From contig VBBH01000009.1 of NCBI GenBank assembly GCA_005888695.1, positions 1 to 12,809 on the forward strand: DNA of 12,809 nucleotides, given 5' to 3'. The notes beneath the pieces were generated by a model. The model ran no database searches and was not told the origin of the DNA. It saw only the letters and a list, made by a program, of their open reading frames with translations. The number at the start of each line of letters is the position of its first letter. Position 1 is the stretch's first letter. This DNA is from Candidatus Bathyarchaeota archaeon (GTDB lineage: Archaea > Thermoproteota > Bathyarchaeia > 40CM-2-53-6). Made by a program: the position numbers and the translations under genes. Positions 1 to 6,929 of this stretch are shown piece after piece.

Positions 1-230
1 CATTCCATGACAAACCAGTACTCGTACAGTTCGGCGACAAGGATCCGATGACAGGTCAACACTGGCCGGAACGATGGACCAAAGAAATCCCGCGGTTCAG
101 AGTACACATTATTCCACATGTGAAACACTTCACCTTCGAAGACGCTCCTGAAGCAACTGTGGAAAACTTCAGAGAATGGTGGAAACCAGTCCAGATCTCC
201 ACTGATCAACAGCATCGCCTAGCTGATTGA
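1..230 (+). CDS. Alpha/beta hydrolase, C-terminal fragment (5' end outside window)
   Basis: The frame is open from the window edge (first full codon at base 3) to TGA at 228-230, giving 75 residues. It reads like the last part of an alpha/beta hydrolase of the epoxide hydrolase/haloalkane dehalogenase type. A beta strand KPVLVQFGDKDPMTG carries the usual catalytic acid Asp in the G-D-K-D turn. A later segment HVKHFTFEDAPE has the usual catalytic His followed by the E-D-x-P-E helix start. The nucleophile elbow and cap domain lie upstream and cannot be seen, so substrate class is unknown. The stop overlaps a possible TTG start of the next gene (TTGA), which suggests cotranscription with the regulator. 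The fold call is confident; the subfamily is inference. Confidence 0.8.
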   Translation, partial: FHDKPVLVQFGDKDPMTGQHWPERWTKEIPRFRVHIIPHVKHFTFEDAPEATVENFREWWKPVQISTDQQHRLAD

Positions 231-697
231 CCCTCGTGAGTTTGAACCCCGGCTCCATCCACTCTAGGGTGGCTTGGAAGAAATTTACCATTTCTACTCA
301 GAAAGGTGGGTCGTCTTTATCTCCTTTACCGTTTGAATCGCTTCCCCACGAAATCTGTTACGAGGCTTCTTCCCGATTGAACCAGGAGAAGCCTGTCCTC
401 GTCCAGATTCAATCGGATGGCTCACTTCGATCCATCGACCGAATACTCCTCAAACTCATGCGAGGTGGGACTACACGGATCCACATTCTTGAGACTCTTA
501 ATGGTGGAGACAAGACTTGTCATGAGATAGCTGGGTTGATCAATGTCAGCTGGGGAGCCGTCCACCAACACCTTGCCAAGATGAGAGATGCTGGACTAGT
601 TGCAGAAACCAGCGTTGGGAGGATCTCATATTATCGCTCGACACTCAATGGTCTTAGAGCAATCGAGGTACTTGCAAAACCCAACGGCGATGACTGA
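227..697 (+). CDS. ArsR-like winged-helix transcriptional regulator
   Basis: The C-terminal half (about residues 68-150 of the longest reading) is a winged helix-turn-helix. A first helix DRILLKLMRGGTTRIHILE is followed by NGGDKTCHEIAGLINVSWG, then a recognition helix VHQHLAKMRDAGLV and a wing with GRISYYRST. This arrangement is typical of archaeal ArsR/MarR-like DNA-binding proteins. No ligand domain or metal-binding Cys pair is visible. The roughly 65 N-terminal residues show no recognisable domain, so the true start is uncertain. The longest reading starts at TTG 227 inside the stop of the upstream hydrolase; in-frame alternatives are GTG 269, TTG 377 and ATG 458. A perfect palindrome begins 7 bases after the stop and could be its operator or a terminator. 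The target is unknown; the upstream hydrolase and the downstream surface protein are candidates. Confidence 0.8.
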   Translation: MTLVSLNPGSIHSRVAWKKFTISTQKGGSSLSPLPFESLPHEICYEASSRLNQEKPVLVQIQSDGSLRSIDRILLKLMRGGTTRIHILETLNGGDKTCHEIAGLINVSWGAVHQHLAKMRDAGLVAETSVGRISYYRSTLNGLRAIEVLAKPNGDD

Positions 698-703
698 TCG
701 GTT

Positions 704-718
704 CTAGATCGAATCTAG
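704..718. promoter_or_regulatory. Perfect palindrome CTAGAT-CGA-ATCTAG
   Basis: Six-base arms (704-709 and 713-718) flank a 3-base spacer. The site lies just after the winged-helix regulator and about 110 bases before the start of the surface-protein leader. It could be an operator for the neighbouring regulator. A role as a terminator stem is less likely because no T tract follows. A second TTCTAG occurs nearby at about 733. The symmetry is seen; the function is inference. Confidence 0.35.
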
Positions 719-826
719 CAGGAATTGTACAAGTTTCTAGTGGGAATTTCCAACAGTGCCTAATATCGCTGGCCGAAACATGCAGGGTCGGTCTTATCGT
801 TGGCTCCTTTGTCACCACATGGTGTA

Positions 827-1093
827 ATGAGTTCTTCCATGACCAAGAAAGTCCACCTAGTAATTCTTCCACTCATCTTTACTGTACTCGCCCTGAGTTC
901 AGCGGAAGTCCTGCCGCGGGGTACGTCTCCACAGAAGCAAAATTTGACCAGCAGAGAGGTTACTTTGATGGAGGGACGACAGGCTATGGCGGCCAGAACC
1001 CTGACTTATGGATCGTACTCGAATCAGGTCTCAGCAGTGGCATCAGAAGTGGTCCACCGAATCCACAGTACAATTTCCACAATTTCGAGATAG
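827..1093 (+). CDS. Signal-peptide leader of the giant surface protein, out of frame with its body
   Basis: Reading from ATG 827 (MSSSMTKK) or ATG 839 (MTKK) gives a classic secretory leader. It has a Lys-Lys n-region, a hydrophobic core VHLVILPLIFTVLALSSA and a small-residue cleavage zone. After about base 900 this frame becomes basic and compositionally unlike a secreted domain, and it ends at 1093. The neighbouring frame, which carries the 5.3-kb surface protein, reads as coding from about 898 onward (GSPAAGYVSTEAKFD and on). I infer that 827 to about 905 is the true start of the surface protein and that a one-base deficit, or a -1 shift, between roughly 893 and 925 separates the two. Translation past about 905 in this frame is probably not real. 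A wholly separate small exported protein is the less likely alternative. Confidence 0.55.
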   Translation: MSSSMTKKVHLVILPLIFTVLALSSAEVLPRGTSPQKQNLTSREVTLMEGRQAMAARTLTYGSYSNQVSAVASEVVHRIHSTISTISR

Positions 1094-1233
1094 ATGTAAC
1101 CATAAAGGATAGTTCAGGAAACATTTTCCCGCTGGGTCCGAGTACTCTAGCGTCAACTGATGTTTGGGAAACACCGTATCAGACGAACCTCATCCCTGAC
1201 TACGCTGGTCTGCTGTCTGACACGATTAGCTAC

Positions 1234-4200
1234 ATGCAAGGTCTCCTTGGCATTGACTTGCCTCCAACGCTAAAGTTCTCGAACCCGATACAGAACGGAT
1301 ATACGTTTTCCTCTAACACTCTCATAGCCCACTGGACGAACTACCCGAACTTCTGCACGATAGGGTTGACCAATAATTGCGGTAACGTTGTATCGCCTCA
1401 GTATGATAAGGCGCTCAGAATAAGATTAGTTCCGACATTCGCGACTCCAGATGTGTACAGTATCTCCATTTCAACGAAGGTGGAAATGGGCCTGTGCAAT
1501 CAAGCCACTGTCATAGATAGGGATACTGGGTCACAGGTGTACGCTGGGATTACCTGCGCAACCATAGACACCGTGTCCCTTCCGGCTTATTCTTTCAACT
1601 ACGTCTATGAGAACGATCCTTCGGACGGCGGGGACGCTGCGGATTCCTTATTGAAGGACGGGGGTACACCGGGTACCGTTGGTCACGGATCGTTTTCCGG
1701 GTTCCTTTATGGCATCGATACAGCCGATGTCTATTTGTTTCAGGCTAGCTTCCAGAATGAAAGGATCTCCTTCTCCGTGACGCCCCGTCCTAATGAGGAA
1801 GTGAGTCTGAGCATCTATGACACTTCCCAGAACTGGATTCAGACGCAAGACGCGGGCCGCGGGGCAACCAGTGGTGTTGCCTTTACGGCAACGAGCTCGT
1901 CCACCTGTTGTTATTCGGCAAAGGTCAGTCTTGTAGGCAGTCCAGGTGGATCCTATACTTTCAGGTTGTCAGGAAGTTTCGCGATGTCTGGAAGCCCTAG
2001 TAGTGTGGATCTCGGCCTTGTTGGAACGGGATCGACTGCGACCTCATCCTTGACCTTGTCGAGTCCAACAGATTTTTCAGGTCAAGTGACGCTTTCAACC
2101 TCTGTTACTCCAGCGGTAGCTAATGCGCCAACAGTGTCCATTAGCACCGTCACCGCGACCGCGACAGCCGTCTTCAGTCCCACCAGCGTGGTCTCGACGC
2201 AAAACTGCCCCGTAAACCCAAGTTATGCATTCGCTAGCGATTCAGTTTATGCGGACTTCTATCCCTTCAATAGCTGCGGCCTTTCCCAGACGTTGGCTAA
2301 GTACGGGTACTCGCCAACTTTGCCAGCTGGCGCATCAATAACCAGCGTTAAGGTTCTCGTAAAGCATTTTGAAGATTACAGCAATTGTAGCGGATGTAGG
2401 CCCGCATCTTCGGTCTATATCGGGTACCCATGCGTTGCAGATCCTACGTACGGTTGTACATCGAGCTTTCTGAACCGTTCGAGTGACACCACTGAGACGA
2501 TAGACATTACGAGTGCTCAGACGAGCTGGACAAGCAGCAATCTCGCAAGCCTCCAGATAATGTTCATCGCAAACCTGGGTTACTCTACTGCCCATTTGGA
2601 CTGGCTTCCCCTACAGGTGACCTATACCTACCCGACAACTACTTCGACATTGTCAGCAGGAGGCTCTGACTCGCGAGTTGTAACAATATCTGACTCCTCC
2701 AGCACACCTGCTGGCGCGTATACTGTAAGTATTACAGGGACTAGCCAGGGAATCTCGTTTACTATTCCAATAACAGCAACTGTCCAAGACTTCCAGGTAT
2801 CTGTAAGTCCATCCTTCTTGACTGTTCCACCAGGCACATCGAGAACCACGACAGTCACCGTTTCTTCATTCAATGGGTTCACAGGTACTGTGAGCCTTGC
2901 AATTAGTGCGCCTGGTGGAATCACCACGGGCTTTTCAACAAACGTCATCACAGGCGGGTCAGGCACATCCACGCTCACAATTTCCGTGACGACGCAGCCC
3001 AGCCCCGATCCGGCAACAGTCACAATTATCGCCAGCAGCGGCGGGCAGACTCGCAACGCCATCCTGTCAGTGCTCAATCCACCTCCAACCATTGCATTGT
3101 CCACGACGCCCTACCCAGTGGTAACAACGTCCGGTTCTAGCGTCCAGCTGACGGAAACAGTGAAAGGCCTGTATGGTTTTGCTGGGACCGTCTCCCTGAC
3201 GAACAAGTCTCCGCCTGGCCTAACATGTTCTTCGCCCAATCCCTCGTCGGTGAGCTTAACCTCGACCGTCACCTCCGCCACCTCAACTTTCTCATGCAGT
3301 GCTCCTGCGGGGGTCTACACTGTCAACGCGACGGGGACAAGCGGGTCGACTTCGGCGTTCACATATGCACCCTTAAACTTCCAGGACTTTACAATCACGA
3401 CCAGCCCCACCTCAGCAACCGTCTTGGCAGGCACGACAGCCTCCTCTACAATCACGATCTCACCATTGTACGGTTACACGGGCACAGTATCCCTCTCGGT
3501 CGTCGTATCGCCATCCGGGTTGACATGCTCGTTGAGCCAGACCAGCATCAGCGGTAGCAGTGGGACCTCGACTCTTTCATGTAGCGGCACCGGGGGAACC
3601 TACCAAGTTACGGTCACCGCGACTAGCGGATCGCTTTCACACAGCACAACTTTCACGGTGTACGTCCAGGACTTTGGCCTCTCGGCCAATCCTACATCGC
3701 TATCTATGGTTGCGGGAGTGAACGGAGGCTCGACAATCAGCCTTAACCCACAATTCATCGGAACAGTGACTCTCGGTGCCTCAGTCTCGCCTTCCACTGG
3801 GCTATACTGCTCGTTCAATCCAACTAGCATAACCGGTTCGGGAACCTCGACTATGAACTGCAATGGGTCGATCGCAGGCAGTTACATTGTCACAGTGACA
3901 GGGACCTACGGAACGACGTCACATACTACCCAGGTCACTTACAATATTCGAGATTTCATACTGACCGTGACCCCGACCGCGATCAGCATCCCAGACGGTA
4001 GATCTGCAACCCTCACTGTTCAAGCAACTAGTATGAACGGCTACACTGGAACAATCACGCTAGGCGAAACGTCTACCGCGTGCGCGACCTGGAGCTTCGC
4101 GAAACCAACGCTTACGTTAGCGTCCGGGGGATCAGACTCGACCATCCTCACTTTGACGATGGGACCTAATTGTTTTGCAACTCAGTACAATACTGCAGTG

Positions 4201-6501
4201 ACAGGATACGATAGTGTCGCAGGTTTCTCAAGGTCGGCAAGTCTCGTCGTAAACGTCACTGACTTCGGTATCTACAGCCAGATAGGGTCTTCGACTGTTG
4301 GGATAGGCGGCCAGTATACTCTAAAGTATAATGTCACCTATTCAAACAATAATAATTATCCCGGAAGTATCCTAACCCAAACAGTTTCCTGGGGACCCAA
4401 CAACTGTTGTTTCAGCACCACGGTCCCAGCATCTTTCATGTCATCGAAACCCGATGTAAATTCGGCGGCGGGGGTAGTGTCGAACATCAATGTTCAGGTA
4501 CAATCGTTTTCATTTCCCTGGAACGGTCAGGGATTCTATGCTCAAGGAAGAGACTGGCTGTTCTTCATCTACTATGGAACATGCTCAGGCACTACGACGA
4601 ACTGCCTCTACTATGCAACCAGCACAAATGGAGCAACTTGGTCGATTTACAACACTGGACTAGTCACAGGATCCATGCCCTCCGTGGTCACTAATGGTAC
4701 CGCGGTATTCTACGTCCGCTACGATGGTACCGATGGGCAGTCTGGAAAAGCGCTCAAGCTTGGGATCGGGGCTCTTCACACGGACGGAACGATTGCATGG
4801 CAAACTGAGAAGACGGTGAAGGCGGCAACGTCAGGCATCTTCTGGTACGCATCCTCGATGAGGATCAGCACAACTGGCCAGATCTTTGTGGCCTACAACA
4901 GAGTTACCAGTGCATATGGCAGCGGGCTTCCCTATGTCATCCACTCGAACGGACTCGATTATACTACGTGGCAACAGGAGACCCTGTTGATCAACAGTAA
5001 TGATGATTGGCGATTTTCATTGGTACCACTGCCTAACGGGCAGATGTACATTCTCTACTGGCCTTTCTGGGGTGGACTCAACGGAAGAGCCTGGAGTAGC
5101 GGTTCGTGGGGTAATCAGGAAACAGTTACGCCCAACAACACCTACGTTCAACAAACGGCCTTTGGCTTCAGCACGGGCAACAGTACAGTATACGCCATAT
5201 GGCAAGAACGAACAAGCCAGAAGATACAGTTCGCCATCCGAAACAACTCCTGGGGCACGCCACAAACGATCTTCACTGCTGATACAAACTCCAATCCCCG
5301 CTGGAGTACTAGCTACGACTCTCTTCACAGGACATGGTACATCCTCTACTATAGCTACGCTACCAACCAGATTTGGGAATATTCCGGTGAGCCCGGAGCA
5401 TGGAGCGGCAGGACCGTTCTCTACTCGACTATTGGAGCCACTTCAAGCATGTATATCGGCAGCTTCTACAAGAGTGGCCAGGTAAACACATCAAGCAACA
5501 CTCTTGGAATCTTCTGGACCCAAACAGATGCCTCCTCGAATCTCCAGCTGAAATATGCAAACGCCACGATCTACACGGGTGGAAGCTTCTCTGTCACATG
5601 GCCGATTACGTCGACAGGCTCTGGTTCTGGAGCCACAAGCCTGATGATAACTGCCAGCGATGGAACGATCACTCGATCATTGACTATTCAATTGGTTGTC
5701 AACGGCTATAATGTGACCTACTTCTATAACCCTCTCACGGTTACACAAGGAAGCAGTAGTGGGATCTACCTACAGATATTCTCTGAATACAATATTCCAT
5801 TGACAAGTGCGACGATTGTCCCCGTAACAGTCCCGAGCTGTCTGACCGTTTCTCCGCCCAATCCCCAATATTTCAGCATCGGCCCCATAGGGGGGTATGA
5901 CTTTCCATTATTGCCGATCGCCGCGTCCTCAAGCTGCGCCCTCGGGAACTATCAAGTTACGGTAGCAATTAGTGGTGTATCAGTTCACACTTATGACAAG
6001 CAATTGACCTTCACCGTGACCGTCGTGGCTCCGCCACCCGGTGGTGGTGGGGGTGGTGGGGGTGGTGGGAGTGTCGCAGCCGGAACATTGATCACTCTCG
6101 CAGACGGAAGCCAAGTTCCAGTGCAGGGTCTGCAGGTCGGAATGAAACTCCTCTCGTACGACATGGCGACTCACCAGTACGTAGTGACCACAATCACGAA
6201 ATTCGTCACAGTCGAATGCTACAATCAAATGATCATTTCGACAGGCACAGGAAAACCATTGATCGTCGACCAAAACCCTGCACAGAAACTCTACGTCCGC
6301 CTGCCTGACGGAACAGTGACATTAATGGGAGTGACTGACCTCAAAGTGGGGTACCTGCTATTCGATGCCTTGTCCCAGCTTTGGGTGCCAATAACATCGA
6401 TTCACTATCAGAACGGTGGACAACATCTAATGTTCGACATTTACACAGATGGACCGGGCAACTACATCGCGAATGGCTACCTCGATCCCCTAAAGACGTA
6501 A
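1234..6501 (+). CDS. Giant secreted Ig-repeat surface protein with C-terminal Hint-like domain
   Basis: ATG 1234 is the first standard start in this frame and gives 1,755 residues. Coding-like sequence extends upstream in the same frame to about 898 with no ATG, GTG or TTG, and the matching signal peptide lies in the adjacent frame. Numbered from 1234, the visible order is as follows. An N-terminal region reaches about residue 120. A pre-peptidase-C-like beta domain spans about 125-250 (ENDPSDGGDAADS... DTADVYLF). A split Ig-like unit contains a six-Cys domain at about 322-467. Five Ig-like repeats lie at about 518-1008, most opening with Q/R-D-F. A probable BNR/sialidase-like propeller spans about 1090-1445. 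More beta-sandwich sequence runs to about 1598. Ten glycines follow at 1603-1612, then a Hint-like tail. N-x-S/T sequons are frequent. No C-terminal membrane anchor is seen. It is probably an extracellular adhesin or cell-surface protein; the ligand is unknown. Confidence 0.85.
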   Translation: MQGLLGIDLPPTLKFSNPIQNGYTFSSNTLIAHWTNYPNFCTIGLTNNCGNVVSPQYDKALRIRLVPTFATPDVYSISISTKVEMGLCNQATVIDRDTGSQVYAGITCATIDTVSLPAYSFNYVYENDPSDGGDAADSLLKDGGTPGTVGHGSFSGFLYGIDTADVYLFQASFQNERISFSVTPRPNEEVSLSIYDTSQNWIQTQDAGRGATSGVAFTATSSSTCCYSAKVSLVGSPGGSYTFRLSGSFAMSGSPSSVDLGLVGTGSTATSSLTLSSPTDFSGQVTLSTSVTPAVANAPTVSISTVTATATAVFSPTSVVSTQNCPVNPSYAFASDSVYADFYPFNSCGLSQTLAKYGYSPTLPAGASITSVKVLVKHFEDYSNCSGCRPASSVYIGYPCVADPTYGCTSSFLNRSSDTTETIDITSAQTSWTSSNLASLQIMFIANLGYSTAHLDWLPLQVTYTYPTTTSTLSAGGSDSRVVTISDSSSTPAGAYTVSITGTSQGISFTIPITATVQDFQVSVSPSFLTVPPGTSRTTTVTVSSFNGFTGTVSLAISAPGGITTGFSTNVITGGSGTSTLTISVTTQPSPDPATVTIIASSGGQTRNAILSVLNPPPTIALSTTPYPVVTTSGSSVQLTETVKGLYGFAGTVSLTNKSPPGLTCSSPNPSSVSLTSTVTSATSTFSCSAPAGVYTVNATGTSGSTSAFTYAPLNFQDFTITTSPTSATVLAGTTASSTITISPLYGYTGTVSLSVVVSPSGLTCSLSQTSISGSSGTSTLSCSGTGGTYQVTVTATSGSLSHSTTFTVYVQDFGLSANPTSLSMVAGVNGGSTISLNPQFIGTVTLGASVSPSTGLYCSFNPTSITGSGTSTMNCNGSIAGSYIVTVTGTYGTTSHTTQVTYNIRDFILTVTPTAISIPDGRSATLTVQATSMNGYTGTITLGETSTACATWSFAKPTLTLASGGSDSTILTLTMGPNCFATQYNTAVTGYDSVAGFSRSASLVVNVTDFGIYSQIGSSTVGIGGQYTLKYNVTYSNNNNYPGSILTQTVSWGPNNCCFSTTVPASFMSSKPDVNSAAGVVSNINVQVQSFSFPWNGQGFYAQGRDWLFFIYYGTCSGTTTNCLYYATSTNGATWSIYNTGLVTGSMPSVVTNGTAVFYVRYDGTDGQSGKALKLGIGALHTDGTIAWQTEKTVKAATSGIFWYASSMRISTTGQIFVAYNRVTSAYGSGLPYVIHSNGLDYTTWQQETLLINSNDDWRFSLVPLPNGQMYILYWPFWGGLNGRAWSSGSWGNQETVTPNNTYVQQTAFGFSTGNSTVYAIWQERTSQKIQFAIRNNSWGTPQTIFTADTNSNPRWSTSYDSLHRTWYILYYSYATNQIWEYSGEPGAWSGRTVLYSTIGATSSMYIGSFYKSGQVNTSSNTLGIFWTQTDASSNLQLKYANATIYTGGSFSVTWPITSTGSGSGATSLMITASDGTITRSLTIQLVVNGYNVTYFYNPLTVTQGSSSGIYLQIFSEYNIPLTSATIVPVTVPSCLTVSPPNPQYFSIGPIGGYDFPLLPIAASSSCALGNYQVTVAISGVSVHTYDKQLTFTVTVVAPPPGGGGGGGGGGSVAAGTLITLADGSQVPVQGLQVGMKLLSYDMATHQYVVTTITKFVTVECYNQMIISTGTGKPLIVDQNPAQKLYVRLPDGTVTLMGVTDLKVGYLLFDALSQLWVPITSIHYQNGGQHLMFDIYTDGPGNYIANGYLDPLKT
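2785..4257 (+). repeat. Five tandem Ig-like protein repeats within the surface protein
   Basis: Units begin at about 2785, 3076, 3382, 3667 and 3949, and a further D-F boundary falls at 4258. Spacings are 291, 306, 285, 282 and 309 bases, or 94-103 residues. Most units start Q-D-F or R-D-F, followed by S/T-P-x-x, a G-Y/F-T/x-G-T-V-x-L strand, a Ser/Thr-rich G-T-S-T-L segment and a Y-x-V-T-V-T-G-T strand. The second unit replaces the opening with L-N-P-P-P. DNA sequences of the units are well diverged, so this is an old array and not a recent tandem duplication. Confidence 0.7.
6040..6069 (+). repeat. Ten-glycine codon tract (GGT/GGG triplets)
   Basis: Ten consecutive glycine codons follow Pro-Pro-Pro and are built from GGTGGTGGG units. 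The tract acts as a flexible hinge between the last beta-sandwich region and the Hint-like tail. Because it is made of near-identical 9-base units, slippage by multiples of three would change linker length without breaking the frame. Confidence 0.85.
6070..6498 (+). other. Degenerate Hint (Hedgehog/intein) module, C-terminus of the surface protein
   Basis: The module covers about residues 1613-1755. It opens SVAAGTLITLADGSQVPV, matching the Hint start C-x-A-x-G-T-L with Ser where Cys is usual. Next come V-G-M-K-L-L-S-Y-D, a middle strand GKPLIVDQNPAQKLYV, L-K-V-G-Y-L-L-F-D with W-V-P-I-T-S-I, and an end MFDIYTDGPGNYIANGYLD. The order matches Hint blocks A, B and F. The block-B catalytic T-x-x-H is not conserved (D-Q-N-P there), and the terminal His-Asn is replaced by L-D-P. 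Splicing activity is therefore unlikely, and nothing follows that could be a C-extein. The fold assignment is by pattern only. Confidence 0.65.
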
Positions 6502-6523
6502 GACAAAGGAGCACTCAAGAGTT

Positions 6524-6548
6524 TCCAGGCGATGATCTGTCGCCTGGA
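6524..6548. terminator. Nine-base-pair hairpin between convergent genes
   Basis: TCCAGGCGA (6524-6532) pairs perfectly with TCGCCTGGA (6540-6548) around a 7-base loop. It starts 22 bases after the surface-protein stop and lies between two convergent genes, so it could serve transcripts from both strands as a 3' end or RNA-stability element. No T tract follows on either strand, so intrinsic termination is not shown. Confidence 0.45.
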
Positions 6549-6602
6549 CCCAGCGCCCTTTGGCCATCGGTCAACTAGGATGGTCCTCGATGCCTCTCAG
6601 CG

Positions 6603-6929
6603 CTAGAAGGGCATTGTTCCCAGTTTGACCTCGGAAACTGTCAAGGGACACTTGCACTTTTTGTGATTGGTCCGGCCTGTACAGGACGTGCCCTTGCCAG
6701 TTGGATGATGCATGGCCGAGTGCCCGCACAATCCGCACGACGGATCATTATTCGCCAGGATTTCATCCGGTAGGACTTGTCCCGTCTCAACTGTTCGTCT
6801 GGCTACACCATTACTCAATGTTAACAGTCCGAAACGGGAGACGGGTATGTGTAAGAGATTGAACTTCTGTAACGAAGAGTCAAGGGCTGCATAATTAGCT
6901 GAAAACTGACGTCCGAGTAGCCTTGCCAT
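6603..6929 (-). CDS. Small Cys-rich, probably zinc-binding protein
   Basis: The longest reading (ATG 6929) has 108 residues and overlaps the MFS gene end by 35 bases. The C-terminal half is the convincing part: SCGLCGHSAMHHP, then T-S-C, then H-K-K-C-K-C-P. It provides five Cys (65, 68, 83, 92, 94) and several His that could form one metal site. The first 35 or so residues look non-specific, so the real start may be TTG 6818 (about 71 residues). The protein sits directly downstream of the MFS permease on the same strand and could share its transcript. No known family is recognised. A small treble-clef or zinc-ribbon protein is the best guess. A chance open frame remains possible, but the ordered Cys/His spacing argues against that. 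Confidence 0.5.
   Translation of the reverse strand: MARLLGRQFSANYAALDSSLQKFNLLHIPVSRFGLLTLSNGVARRTVETGQVLPDEILANNDPSCGLCGHSAMHHPTGKGTSCTGRTNHKKCKCPLTVSEVKLGTMPF

Noticed and set aside
694..897. Upstream extension of the surface-protein frame back to 694
   Set aside because: The frame is open but has no ATG, GTG or TTG and no hydrophobic leader; the adjacent frame supplies the signal peptide.
2335..5711. Several open frames of 86-161 codons overlapping the surface protein on both strands
   Set aside because: They are explained by the low stop frequency in other frames of a Ser/Thr/Gly-rich gene; none has a domain, leader or separate promoter.
5980..6273. Minus-strand open frame with a T-P-T-T-P-T-T repeat
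   Set aside because: The repeat is the reverse complement of the glycine-codon tract; the rest is the antisense of the Hint-like domain with no protein features of its own.
1234..6501. Possible active intein or CRISPR-like direct repeat array in the giant gene
   Set aside because: The Hint-like part is C-terminal with no extein after it and altered catalytic residues. The repeats are diverged protein domains of about 95 residues, not short identical DNA repeats with spacers.
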